From the NCBI GenBank assembly GCA_903840165.1, contig CAIMEY010000061.1:1-64000 (forward strand): a DNA stretch of 64,000 nucleotides. The letters run 5' to 3'. The notes beneath the pieces were generated by a model that was not told where the DNA came from, did no database searches, and worked only from the letters and a program-made list of their open reading frames with translations. The translations under genes and the position numbers were made by a program. Shown piece after piece: positions 1 through 8,659 of this stretch (the stretch's first letter is position 1; each line of letters begins with the position of its first letter). This stretch comes from an uncultured Myxococcales bacterium (GTDB taxonomy: Bacteria > Myxococcota_A > UBA9042).

Positions 1-1107
1 GCCGGAGCGTCCCGGATTGTCGCGGGGAGCGCCGGGTCGAGCGCCGCCGGAGCGTCCCGGATTGTCACGGGGAGCTGCAGGCCGACCGGTATCTGCGCGC
101 CGTGGCGGGCGGCGAGTCGCTTGAGGATCGCGGGGCAACTCATTGGTACTATTGCGATTGCTCGATCGGCGGCGGTCGGGCTTGTCAGCAGGCACGTCCC
201 GCGCGGGTTTGGCGGGCCGCTTGGGGGCCGAAGAGGGCGCAGCCGACTGCGAACGTGGCGCTTTAGCAGGCAATTTAGACGTCTGCACCCAGTTGCCTTT
301 GCGCCGGGGGTCGGGAGGCAGCTCAAAGGCTCCGACATGGCCTTTTCGCTCTAACTGCTCAATCTCGCTCGGAGACAGCAGGCGCCATTGTCCCGCCTTC
401 AACTCACCCACGCCTAGGCCCGCGTAGGCGATGCGGCGCAGGCGAACGACAGGGTGACCGACGCGCTCGAGCATTCGCCGCACTTCCCGGTAGCGGCCTT
501 CCACGAGCGTTAGGCGAACCCAAGCATTTTGCTCTGTTTGTTTGACAATCGCGGCATTCTCCGCCCGAGCCAGACCGTCTTCGAGGCGAACGCCCCGTTG
601 CAATTGCGCTAAAGTATCGGCACTTGGCACGCCACGCACGCGCGCCTCATACACGCGCTGGACGCTGAATCGCGCGTGGCCAATGCGCTCAGCGAGTGCA
701 CCGTCATTGGTGAACAGCAGGACGCCTTCAGTATTAAAATCAAGGCGTCCGATGCTACGCAGCGCAAGGTCCTTGGGCACCAGCGAATACACCAACTGGC
801 GGTGCTCCGGGTCACTGACGGTGCATAAGTAGCCGACTGGCTTGTGCAAAAGCAGCACCAGTCTTTCGCCAGGCCCGCGCAGCTTCTCGCCGTCAAGCCG
901 GACTTCATCCACAGCCGGGTCGACGCGTGTGCCCAACTGGGTGATGACCTGCCCGTTGACTTCCACCCGCCCCTGCACGATCAGTTCTTCGGCCGCTCGT
1001 CGCGAGGAGATCCCGCAACTAGCTAAGAACTTTTGCAATCTATCGCCACTGGCTGGAGGCGATGCTGCCGAGGCTTTCTTGTTCGTGGGCTTGCCGGGGG
1101 TGGCCAT
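1..1107 (-). CDS. rluB: Ribosomal large-subunit pseudouridine synthase, RluB/RsuA family (3' end cut by window)
   Basis: The reverse strand from ATG 1107 is open to position 1 (369 codons, no stop), so the gene is truncated at its 3' end; the ORF track missed it for that reason. An N-terminal S4 RNA-binding domain (about residues 20-65, DRLQKFLASCGISSRRAAEE) is followed by the catalytic GRLDFNTEG motif with the nucleophilic Asp, and by VEGRYREVRRML typical of RsuA/RluB enzymes. The family isomerises a specific uridine in rRNA; 23S (RluB) is more likely than 16S but cannot be settled. After about residue 265 comes a basic, Ala/Pro/Arg-rich, low-complexity tail ending in two near-identical copies of APRDNPGRSG. 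Such tails are known from longer RluB proteins and are presumably RNA-contacting. A good minus-strand promoter candidate lies about 35 nt upstream. Family is secure; the exact paralogue is less so. Confidence 0.9.
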   Translation of the reverse strand, partial: MATPGKPTNKKASAASPPASGDRLQKFLASCGISSRRAAEELIVQGRVEVNGQVITQLGTRVDPAVDEVRLDGEKLRGPGERLVLLLHKPVGYLCTVSDPEHRQLVYSLVPKDLALRSIGRLDFNTEGVLLFTNDGALAERIGHARFSVQRVYEARVRGVPSADTLAQLQRGVRLEDGLARAENAAIVKQTEQNAWVRLTLVEGRYREVRRMLERVGHPVVRLRRIAYAGLGVGELKAGQWRLLSPSEIEQLERKGHVGAFELPPDPRRKGNWVQTSKLPAKAPRSQSAAPSSAPKRPAKPARDVPADKPDRRRSSNRNSTNELPRDPQATRRPPRRADTGRPAAPRDNPGRSGGARPGAPRDNPGRSG

Positions 1108-1513
1108 GGTGCGTGTCCTGGCGCTCTGGCGCCGCGAGGGGCAGGTAGGCCAAAGTGCGCTTTTTGTCAACCCTTTGCCAAAGCAAGCTTGGCCTTATTG
1201 AGCAAGAACATATTGACAGTAAACAGTAAAATGAAAGCCGCTTGGGCCCACTGGCATGGCCGCGCACGGGGAGGGGGCTGCACGGCTAGGTCGCTAGGTT
1301 TGGCCGAGCGAGTTGGAAATGGGCCATGCAACACCTCATTCCTAAAGGCATTTGAAGGTGCAGTTGGGGGTGCGATGAGGGCCACCCCTGGTAGGCCAAA
1401 AGGCCGATTCGGGTTTGACAGGCCCGCCCCGACCGCGCATTCTTGCACAAGAACCTCAAGGGGCGTCTCTGGCGACGCTGGCGGTCTGCTTGTTGATGAA
1501 TTGTGCTGACAAT
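1108..1513. other. Intergenic region between divergent rluB and TPR-protein genes
   Basis: About 400 bp without a convincing gene. It holds the rluB promoter candidate on the minus strand. A TTGACA on the plus strand at 1213 has no matching -10. The ORFs listed here lack start-site support and family features, so I treat them as noise. Confidence 0.6.
1142..1170 (-). promoter_or_regulatory. Candidate sigma70-type promoter for rluB
   Basis: On the minus strand TTGACA (1170-1165) and TACCTG (1147-1142) are separated by 17 nt, about 35 nt before the rluB ATG. The -35 is perfect; the -10 is weak. By inspection only. Confidence 0.4.
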
Positions 1514-2482
1514 ATGCGCATTTGCTTGGCCCCACGGTCCCTGCTGGTTCGCGTGGCTTTGACGCTGGTCGTCACTGTTTTTGCCGCGCCAGGTGCTGCC
1601 TGGGCAGCTGACAAGGGCGCGGCCGACAAGGCGGCCAGCGAGAAGGCCGCAATCGAATTGGCCGCGCAAGCGAAATCTGCCTTTGTTGCCGGGGCCTTTG
1701 CCCGTGCAGCGGGTCTGTACATGGATGCGTATGGGCAGTATCACGAGCCGACGCTGGTGTTCAACGCCGGCCGTGCCTACCAGCAAGCGGGCCAACCTCG
1801 TGAAGCGCTTCCGCTATTTCAGCTTTACTTGTCGGTGACCAGCGACAAGCATCCCGGCGAAATCGAAGGGCGTCGCGATGCCCGAGATCATATCGCGCAA
1901 GTACAGGCATTGATAGATAAAGAGGACGCAGCGCCTCAGCAAGTGGTCGTCAAGCCGGTGCAACCTCAGCCTGTTGACCCAAAGCCGATCGAGCCCAATC
2001 ACTTCGAGCCAGCGCCGAACCAGAATCCGACGATCGCGGTCAAACCGGAAGATCATGTGCATAATCCGGCGCTTTTCGAGAGAGTGCAGAGCCGCCACCC
2101 ACGGCCGTCGGGTCCGAGCCATACCGGATCCTTTGTCGCCGGTGGCGCGGGAATTGCGTTGATCGTGGGCGGTCTTGTGCTTGGCGGTATGGCTAGTTCA
2201 GACGTTAAGGATTTGCAGGCGCGCTTGCAGGCAGACCGCCAGGTGGTCGGCGGGACGGTGCTGCATACCAGCGTGCGCCAGGCTGAGGTAAATAGCGCGT
2301 ATGTCAGCCATAACAATAAGCAAATCGCTGGTTCAGCTCTACTAGCTGTAGGATCGGCCGCAGTGGTCACGGCCGTGGTGCTGTGGTTGCTGCCGACTGA
2401 TCAGCAATCTACTGATCATGTTCAACTTTTGCCCGGCGTCGCCGCCGACGGGGTGCACGTGGCCCTGCTGGGACGGTTCTAA
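1514..2482 (+). CDS. Secreted/membrane TPR-like protein with two C-terminal membrane helices
   Basis: The track ORF opens at a TTG at 1415, but the ATG at 1514 starts a clean signal sequence (MRICLAPRSLLVRVALTLVV... ending near AAWA), giving 322 residues. A Lys/Ala-rich helix is followed by a TPR-like unit (residues about 48-110, FVAGAFARAAGLYMDAYGQY and VFNAGRAYQQAGQPREALPL). Next comes a Pro/Gln-rich linker and two hydrophobic segments near the end (GSFVAGGAGIALIVGGLVLGG and IAGSALLAVGSAAVVTAVVLWLL). Proteins of this plan, periplasmic TPR plus C-terminal helices, are common in Myxococcota, usually without assigned function. Its stop codon overlaps the next start by one base (TAATG), so the two genes are translationally coupled. 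The product at 22776-23675 has a related plan. No clear Shine-Dalgarno sequence precedes 1514. Confidence 0.75.
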   Translation: MRICLAPRSLLVRVALTLVVTVFAAPGAAWAADKGAADKAASEKAAIELAAQAKSAFVAGAFARAAGLYMDAYGQYHEPTLVFNAGRAYQQAGQPREALPLFQLYLSVTSDKHPGEIEGRRDARDHIAQVQALIDKEDAAPQQVVVKPVQPQPVDPKPIEPNHFEPAPNQNPTIAVKPEDHVHNPALFERVQSRHPRPSGPSHTGSFVAGGAGIALIVGGLVLGGMASSDVKDLQARLQADRQVVGGTVLHTSVRQAEVNSAYVSHNNKQIAGSALLAVGSAAVVTAVVLWLLPTDQQSTDHVQLLPGVAADGVHVALLGRF

Positions 2483-3153
2483 TGCAGTGGCCATGCAGGG
2501 CGCGCAGTTGGTTCCGGTTCGCTTGCATCTGCTCGGGACTGTTCACTTTTGGCTGTAGCGATGGACTGACCGCGACCAGCGCTGGGGAGCGGTATGCCTG
2601 CTCGACAACCGCTGACTGCGTCTCGGGATTCCGCTGCGATTGCGGTATTTGCCAGCCTAGTGGCGTCAGTTCGGTATGTCCCGGCGGCGATACGCAATCC
2701 CTTGATACGCAAAGCGATGTAGCTGACAGCCTGTCTTCGGATACCGGGCCCGTTGACGTCGCAGTGGCTGACATTGTTGGTGTGGATGCCGCTGAAATTG
2801 CTGATACTTCTGCTGCCGATTCGTTCAGCGGTCCCTGCAACTTGGTGGATTGGACGCCTTGTGGGGCCGGGCAGGGCTGTTACTTTGACACCGCCCATCC
2901 CACGGGTCAGTGCCTGACTCATGGCAATCTGGGGCAAAATGCTAGTTGCAAAGCGAACTTAACGGAATGCGGACTCAGCGACACCGATCGGCCCATGCTC
3001 TGCGACACCCTGGACCTCAAATGCTACCCGACCTGTCAATGGAACAATCTCACGGCCTTTGGCTGTAATGCTGGGCAGACCTGTTACAAGTTGACCGATT
3101 CCAGCAATCAACCCTTGCCTGGGGGCGCCGGAATTTGCGTGCCAGGGACCTAG
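2482..3153 (+). CDS. Cys-rich lipoprotein, unknown function
   Basis: 223 residues. The start ATG shares one base with the preceding stop (TAATG). The N-terminus has a hydrophobic stretch ending in a lipobox-like FTFGC, with lipidated Cys about residue 25, so the product is probably an outer-membrane or periplasmic lipoprotein. The mature part opens with a Cys-rich module (ACSTTADCVSGFRCDCGICQ) of the kind seen in myxobacterial disulfide-rich surface proteins. A low-complexity Asp/Val/Ser linker follows, then a second Cys-rich domain (CNLVDWTPCGAGQGCYFD to ICVPGT). The even spread of cysteines suggests disulfides outside the cytoplasm. I do not recognise a specific function. It probably works with the coupled TPR protein. 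Confidence 0.7.
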   Translation: MQWPCRARSWFRFACICSGLFTFGCSDGLTATSAGERYACSTTADCVSGFRCDCGICQPSGVSSVCPGGDTQSLDTQSDVADSLSSDTGPVDVAVADIVGVDAAEIADTSAADSFSGPCNLVDWTPCGAGQGCYFDTAHPTGQCLTHGNLGQNASCKANLTECGLSDTDRPMLCDTLDLKCYPTCQWNNLTAFGCNAGQTCYKLTDSSNQPLPGGAGICVPGT

Positions 3154-3307
3154 GGATCGCTGTAAATCAACCGAGTTCGCCTATGCGCCTCCTTTGGCGG
3201 GATTGGGCCACGGAAGGCGCGGATTGGCACCATCGAGCCGATCTTGCGCGGGCATGAAGGAAAAGCTGCAATTTTAGGATACTGCGCCAGGCCAAGTACC
3301 GCGGGTG

Positions 3308-4609
3308 CTAGAGCTTGATCACGCCGCTGACGACCAAGCCGGCGACCACCAGGGCCAGCAAGACCACGACAATCACGCCGATTTTGGCAGGGCTAAGGGC
3401 GCCTTCGCTCTTGGCTGTGCCTGCGACGGCCGGTGTGCGCTTAGACGCTGCGCTTGCGGGCCCCAAGCTCTTGCCGGCCTGCGCCGGCACCGTGCGCGAT
3501 GGCCCGGAAGCAGGCGAAAGAGGCGCATTTCCGGGCCGAACAGGGGCAACCGTCGATTCCGCGGGCGAGGCCGGTGCGTCCGCTGGTGCCGTCTTGTTGG
3601 GGACCTGCATTTCCGGAGGGCTGCCTCCCGGACGCCGGCCAGGAGCGGATGAAGTACCGCCCTGAATTCTCGGTGGATTTGGCGGCGCGCCCGGCTCGAC
3701 GGCTTCGGCCCAAGCGTTCTGCGGCGAGAGCCCGGCCTTGACCCCGTCGAAGAAAGAGTGGAAATCCTTCCAGGTTGTCCCACTGTCGGCAGAAACGGCC
3801 ATCGTCTGGCCAGCCTTGTTGGTTGCCCAGTTGAGCAACGCATCCAAGCCATGAAAATTGTAGGTCAAACCCATGGCCTTGAGCTTCCAGTCGCGGATCT
3901 CCCAACTGGGCTCGGGCGCCGCCGTTTCAACGGAATACTCGAAGTCCTCGTCTGCGTTTGCGGCGTGCTCGGGCCCCTGAGGCTGCCGCTGCGTCGCTCC
4001 GTCCAAGGAGCCGAAGTGGTCCGACTCGGCCAAAGCATCAACGGGCGTCTTTTCCTCAAGATCGATAGGGAATTCGTCGCCGACGATGTTCGACTCGCTG
4101 ATCGGCTGTGGCGCTGCGCGGACCGCGCGTAGCAACTCGCTTTGGCTGTGATCGGGGCGCAACGTCGCGCCATCCAAGCCGAAACTATCGGGCGTGCCAG
4201 CGACAAAACCAAGGCCTTGATCTTCACCCGGTCGGCCCGGCTCCAGGTCGGGAGGCAGCCACCCATAGGGCGTGGCGTTGTCCAAGTCCGGGAAGCCCGC
4301 GTCTACCGGCAAAGGTGTTGGTTCTGCGTGCTTGTTGAAGGAGCTCGATTCGGGACGCCCAGAAAAGCCGCCAGAGTCAGGGTCCATGGCCCGGGGCGCG
4401 CCGCGCACAGCGTCGATAATGCTCTGGTCTTCGGCGGGCATTTGGTGGCCGCAATGGGGGCAAACCAGTTGATTGCCCTGCAGCACGCCCTTGTCAGTGC
4501 GGGAAAATGAATTCCAACAACTGCCGCAAACGTAGTCGGTTACGTTGGTAATTGGCCTTGCGTCGGACACCCGTAGCCTCCCGCAGCACGCGCACCGTGC
4601 GACGGTCAT
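3308..4609 (-). CDS. Zinc-ribbon protein with GYF-like domain and C-terminal membrane anchor
   Basis: The track start (TTG 4684) adds 25 residues of poor quality; ATG 4609 begins MTVARCACCGRLRV, giving 433 residues. Three Cys pairs (CACC, CGSC, CPHC) in the first 60 residues form a zinc-ribbon-like module. A long acidic, proline-rich, low-complexity region follows. Around residues 240-305 a compact segment (WEIRDWKLKAMGLTYNFHGL ... SADSGTTWKDFHSFF) resembles the GYF-like/DUF4339-like domain seen in Myxococcota zinc-ribbon proteins. A further disordered stretch rich in Pro/Ala/Ser leads to one terminal helix (IGVIVVVLLALVVAGLVVSGVI). The product is likely tail-anchored in the inner membrane with the zinc ribbon in the cytoplasm. 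Function unknown; a scaffold or sensor role is inference. It converges with the lipoprotein gene on the other strand. Confidence 0.7.
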   Translation of the reverse strand: MTVARCACCGRLRVSDARPITNVTDYVCGSCWNSFSRTDKGVLQGNQLVCPHCGHQMPAEDQSIIDAVRGAPRAMDPDSGGFSGRPESSSFNKHAEPTPLPVDAGFPDLDNATPYGWLPPDLEPGRPGEDQGLGFVAGTPDSFGLDGATLRPDHSQSELLRAVRAAPQPISESNIVGDEFPIDLEEKTPVDALAESDHFGSLDGATQRQPQGPEHAANADEDFEYSVETAAPEPSWEIRDWKLKAMGLTYNFHGLDALLNWATNKAGQTMAVSADSGTTWKDFHSFFDGVKAGLSPQNAWAEAVEPGAPPNPPRIQGGTSSAPGRRPGGSPPEMQVPNKTAPADAPASPAESTVAPVRPGNAPLSPASGPSRTVPAQAGKSLGPASAASKRTPAVAGTAKSEGALSPAKIGVIVVVLLALVVAGLVVSGVIKL

Positions 4610-4797
4610 TCCCTGCCGGTCTGCGCTGGCCCCAACGCACCGTGCAAGGATGCCAACATAGCAGCGCTTGCACGTCTGGGTCAACGCACCGCGGGCCAGT
4701 GCCTAGCACTTCGACTGCAACTGCCCGTTACTGGTGCGGTTCGCTGATTGCACAATTCTCCGCCTGCCGTCATCGCCGGCGACCGTGTTGACTCCGC

Positions 4798-5934
4798 CTA
4801 CAGCGATAACCAAATGGCGTCGTGCACGCTACGGCGAAGGGCGCGAATCCCTTGCACTTCTGCGCGGTCCGGGTGGACCCGATTGCTCAGAAGCACGGCG
4901 ATGGCCGACCGTGCCGGGCAAATCCACAGCGAAGTCCCCGTAAACCCAAGGTGACCAAACGTTGTTTCGGGGACAGAGTCACCAGCAGTTGAGCCGGGCC
5001 GACTCGGGGTGTCCCAGCCCAGGCGCCACGTGGTCGACGGCGCGGCCGCCGTCTGCAGCCAAGCCTGCACCACATCTGGGTCTAACCCTAAGCGATCCGC
5101 AGGCTTTTCTTGAGCAGCGCGCAGCCAGGACTGGGCTTGGGTGACCACATCGACCACCGAGCCAAACAGACCAGCATGTCCGGAAATGCCGTTCAATCCT
5201 GCGCTATTGTCATCGTGGACCGCGCCTTGAAGGGGCCGACCATCGCTGCAGCGCGGCGGCCAAATCTCCGTTGCGACGATCGCATCAAAGGGCAACTGCT
5301 GAGGCAGCGGACGGAATCCCGAGTGAATAGAAAGCGGTTTGGCAATTCGCTGCTGATAGAGTCGGTCCAGCGGTTGGCCGTGCACAGCCTCCAGCATCCA
5401 GCCAAGCAGCAGAAAGCCGAGGTCGCTGTACACCGCTTGGGTGCCGGGCGGCGTCGCCAGGGGCGTGGCAAGGACAAGCCGTTGAATTTCCTTAGCGCGA
5501 TCGGGCTGCTCGCAAGCCTGTTGGTAGAAGTCGTGCCACGCGGGCAGGCCCGAACCGTGGCCGATCAAACTCGAGACCGTCAGCTCGGCCAGGGGCGTAT
5601 TCCGGCTTGGCGCCCAGAGCCTGTCGAGCGGTGTGTCTAGGTCGTAACCTGCTGTTCGTGATGACAAATCTTGGGCGATCAGGGTCGAAGTTACCAGCGG
5701 CTTGGTCAGAGACGCCAGGTCAAAGGCCGTCGTGGGGCCGATGGGCAACCCCGGGTCGGGCAGCAGGGTACCTTGACCGTCCCGCCGATAACGCTTTGTT
5801 CGGCCTGCACAATGGTACCAAGCCCGCTCGGGCGTCCAGACGGCCAACGCCACCGCGGAGCCCAAACCTTGGCTCACAGCGTCGTCGACCAGGGCCGCAA
5901 TCGGCGCCCGTGCATGGGACCACGGCGGCTTCAT
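4798..5934 (-). CDS. Serine hydrolase of the beta-lactamase/transpeptidase fold (class C-like)
   Basis: 378 residues, the usual length. The three family motifs are present: SxxK as SLTK (Ser75, Lys78), YxN-like YSD at Tyr169, and an HxGxTG-type motif in GHLGFTGTSLW near residue 330. These define class C beta-lactamase-fold esterases, D-Ala-D-Ala carboxypeptidases and D-aminopeptidases; the substrate cannot be read from sequence. No clear signal peptide is visible, so the enzyme may be cytoplasmic. Its ATG overlaps the stop of the upstream aminopeptidase gene by 4 nt (ATGA), a strong sign of one operon and shared peptide metabolism. Confidence 0.88.
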   Translation of the reverse strand: MKPPWSHARAPIAALVDDAVSQGLGSAVALAVWTPERAWYHCAGRTKRYRRDGQGTLLPDPGLPIGPTTAFDLASLTKPLVTSTLIAQDLSSRTAGYDLDTPLDRLWAPSRNTPLAELTVSSLIGHGSGLPAWHDFYQQACEQPDRAKEIQRLVLATPLATPPGTQAVYSDLGFLLLGWMLEAVHGQPLDRLYQQRIAKPLSIHSGFRPLPQQLPFDAIVATEIWPPRCSDGRPLQGAVHDDNSAGLNGISGHAGLFGSVVDVVTQAQSWLRAAQEKPADRLGLDPDVVQAWLQTAAAPSTTWRLGWDTPSRPGSTAGDSVPETTFGHLGFTGTSLWICPARSAIAVLLSNRVHPDRAEVQGIRALRRSVHDAIWLSL

Positions 5935-8501
5935 GGCAAGTTGGCGGGCGTGGGCTGCTGACGCTCAAGGCGTTCGGTGAGATCGCGCATTTGATTGCGC
6001 AACGTATCGACATCCTGGCGTAATGCTTCGACTTGTTTGCCTGCCGCCAGCCCCGCACCTATTTGGGCAATGGCGTCCTGGGCGCGGCGTTTGACACGTC
6101 CGTCAACGGCCCGCTCGGCCACGGTTTGCAGCAGGGCAATGGCACGACCGTCACCCAAATTGCCTAGGTTGCTCGCTAGGTTGAACGCGAAACGAAAGCT
6201 CGTGTCCGCCGTCCAGGGACCGAGGATATCGAGCACCTGCGGGGCCTGGGCCACAAAGGCGCACAAACTGCGCAGGGCGGCGCAACGCAGTAAGGTATGG
6301 TGCTCTTTGGAAAGGAAAACTGCAATTTGATCAATGGCTTGTGGGTCGCGCAGTGCAGCCAAGCCATCGAGCACGCCACAACGAACCGTCTCGTTCCATC
6401 CCTGACGGTCTAGACATCCGCGCAACACGTCAAGAACTGCCGGCTGACGGGTCCGACCAAGCGCAATGGCGGTTTCCGCTTCGACCAGGTAGGAGGCGTC
6501 ACCAGCAACTAGGCATTGCGTCAACAGTTTTGCTGCCTCATCGGTTTGCCAGTTGCCCAGGGCCGTGCGCACGCTGCGGCGAGCCTTGGCGTGGGGCAAA
6601 TGCACGTTCAGAGCTAGCAGTTCAAAGGCTTGTGTAGTCGCGATCTTGCCCAATGCTTTGGCCACTTCGGCGGCGACGCACCAACTTGAGTCCGCGCCCA
6701 AAGCGTCGCCCAGTGCTGCCGTATTGGCATGGCCATCGCGCTTGCCGAGGGCTTGGGCCGCCGCAATGCGAGTCATGGCCCAGGGTGCTTGTTTGACCAT
6801 CGTTCGCAACATAGGCTCTGGCAACGACAATTCCCACGTCGCTAGTAGATCGCCGCGCGGATCGACGGCCACCAACTGGGGCGAACTGGGCAGGTCGATG
6901 TGAAAGGTCTGTTTGACACTGTGCAAAACCAAGGACTTATCGACCTGGGTGCCATCAGCTAGGACGGCAACGACGCGAACCGGCAGCCAAAATAGTGGTG
7001 CCAGTTCAAGGTCTTGGGTCTGCTCAAGGGTCAACTGCCACTGTCCGGTGTCCCCGTCCCAACTGCCAGCTACCTTGAGCGCGGGGTGGCCAGCGCCCTC
7101 TTCCACCCATTGCTGGAAGAAGCGGCCGAGGTCAATGCCGCCAAAGGCCTCCAAAGCACGGCGCAAATCGGGCGTTTCCACGTTGCTATCGGCGTGGGCG
7201 TACAGGTAGTTCTTCAGGCCGCCAAAGAACGTCGCATCGCCCAGCAAACGCCGCAGCATGTGCAAGACCGAACCGCCCTTTTCATAGAGGTGCGCATCAA
7301 AAACATCGATTGGTTCAACGTACTTGCGCGTCACGATGCTGCGACGGTAGCGCCCTTCGTCTTCCGCCAAATAGGTGCGCTGGGCCTGCAGGCGGCCGTA
7401 GTCGAACTCGTCGGCTGTCTCGACCTCTTCGCGCCACAACTCTTCGAAATAGGTGGCAAAACCTTCATTGAGCCAGCCGTGCGCCCAAGTCCGGCACGTC
7501 ACGAGGTCCCCAAACCATTGGTGAGCTAACTCGTGAGAAACAAGCGGTTCTGAGCTAAAGTCGATGTGCGCGCGTTCGTCGTGCAGGGTCAGGTCGGTCT
7601 GCGTGGTCATCGACGCATTTTCCATCCCGCCAAAAACAAACTCGCCCACCGCGACTTGGCTATACTTTTCATAGGCAAACGGCACGCCGAGCAGGCGCTG
7701 ATAGTAGTCGATCATCTGCGGCGTTCGACCAAATGCACGCTCGCCGTCCGCCTCTCTGCCAGGAAGTACCCAGTACGAAACGGGAAAAGGCTCTTGCCTC
7801 TGTTGCACTTCGACAAAGGGCCCCACCACCAGGGTCAACAGGTAGGTCGGAATCGGGCGCGACAGCTGCCAGTCGTAAATCCGCGTTCCTGCTTGGGAAC
7901 CGGCGTAAACGTCCCGCAGGGCCCCGTTGGACAGGGCGACCATGCCTTCCGGAACCGTGGCCAGCACGTGGACGCGCTGCTTGTGGTTCGGACTATCGTG
8001 GCAGGGGAACCAAAAACGTGAATCCTCATCCTGACCTTGGGTCCAGGCGTGGGCCGGTCGATCGGGATGATCGGCGTCCGGCAGGATGAAATAAAAACCT
8101 GCACGTGGATTCTTGCAGGAAAAATCAATGCTTAGTCGAATCGCATCGCCACGGTGCGCGGGCTGAGCCAGTTCAACCCAGAGGGTCCGGCCGTCGTGCG
8201 AGAAGGTTCGATTGTGGCCATCCCCGCAGAAAACGCGCAAAATATCAATCGCATCGGCGTCAAAGCGAGCGCGGGTCACCTCCGTCTTGCGGACGGTTCC
8301 TTCGTAGGTCACGGTGCCGTGGACCGCTTGGCCCAGGACGTCGACCTGCACCTGCAGCGTCAATTCGTGCCAAGCGATGGGCAGATCCGGGGCGAACTGC
8401 AGCGGCGTGTCCTTGGCCTGAAAGGGCTTGGGCGCGCGCAGAGCCTGTTGAGACGCGGCGTGCACCGCATGAAGATTGGAAAAACCGTGTTCGCAGGGCA
8501 T
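5931..8501 (-). CDS. M1-family zinc aminopeptidase with C-terminal HEAT-like domain
   Basis: ATG 8501 (MPCEHGFSN) has GGAG 8 nt upstream and is preferred to the track start at 8588, giving 856 residues. The M1 signatures are complete: exopeptidase motif GGMEN (291-295), zinc motif HELAH (323-327) and the third ligand Glu346 in WLNEGFATYFEE. The enzyme removes N-terminal residues from peptides. The part beyond about residue 560 is made of helical repeats (for example AAAQALGKRDGHANTAALGD and AETAIALGRTRQPAVLDVLR) that look like HEAT/PBS-lyase repeats. It ends in a short coiled coil (DTLRNQMRDLTERLERQQ). No signal peptide is seen, so it is probably cytoplasmic. Coupled by a 4-nt overlap to the downstream serine hydrolase. 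Confidence 0.93.
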   Translation of the reverse strand: MPCEHGFSNLHAVHAASQQALRAPKPFQAKDTPLQFAPDLPIAWHELTLQVQVDVLGQAVHGTVTYEGTVRKTEVTRARFDADAIDILRVFCGDGHNRTFSHDGRTLWVELAQPAHRGDAIRLSIDFSCKNPRAGFYFILPDADHPDRPAHAWTQGQDEDSRFWFPCHDSPNHKQRVHVLATVPEGMVALSNGALRDVYAGSQAGTRIYDWQLSRPIPTYLLTLVVGPFVEVQQRQEPFPVSYWVLPGREADGERAFGRTPQMIDYYQRLLGVPFAYEKYSQVAVGEFVFGGMENASMTTQTDLTLHDERAHIDFSSEPLVSHELAHQWFGDLVTCRTWAHGWLNEGFATYFEELWREEVETADEFDYGRLQAQRTYLAEDEGRYRRSIVTRKYVEPIDVFDAHLYEKGGSVLHMLRRLLGDATFFGGLKNYLYAHADSNVETPDLRRALEAFGGIDLGRFFQQWVEEGAGHPALKVAGSWDGDTGQWQLTLEQTQDLELAPLFWLPVRVVAVLADGTQVDKSLVLHSVKQTFHIDLPSSPQLVAVDPRGDLLATWELSLPEPMLRTMVKQAPWAMTRIAAAQALGKRDGHANTAALGDALGADSSWCVAAEVAKALGKIATTQAFELLALNVHLPHAKARRSVRTALGNWQTDEAAKLLTQCLVAGDASYLVEAETAIALGRTRQPAVLDVLRGCLDRQGWNETVRCGVLDGLAALRDPQAIDQIAVFLSKEHHTLLRCAALRSLCAFVAQAPQVLDILGPWTADTSFRFAFNLASNLGNLGDGRAIALLQTVAERAVDGRVKRRAQDAIAQIGAGLAAGKQVEALRQDVDTLRNQMRDLTERLERQQPTPANLP

Positions 8502-8659
8502 GGCTGAGTCTCCAAAGCAGGGACCGGCAAGGTACGGCAACCGCGAAGTGTCGGCAAGCATGGAACGTGGAGCCCTGTCTGTACCCACTCGCGCTACGAG
8601 AATTGTGCAGGCATATCAGGTTGCTACGGCAATGATCCCACGTTCTGGCGAATCGCGTT

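Noticed and set aside
1213-1241. Plus-strand promoter with TTGACA
   Set aside because: No -10 hexamer at 15-19 nt (AGCCGC at 17 nt).
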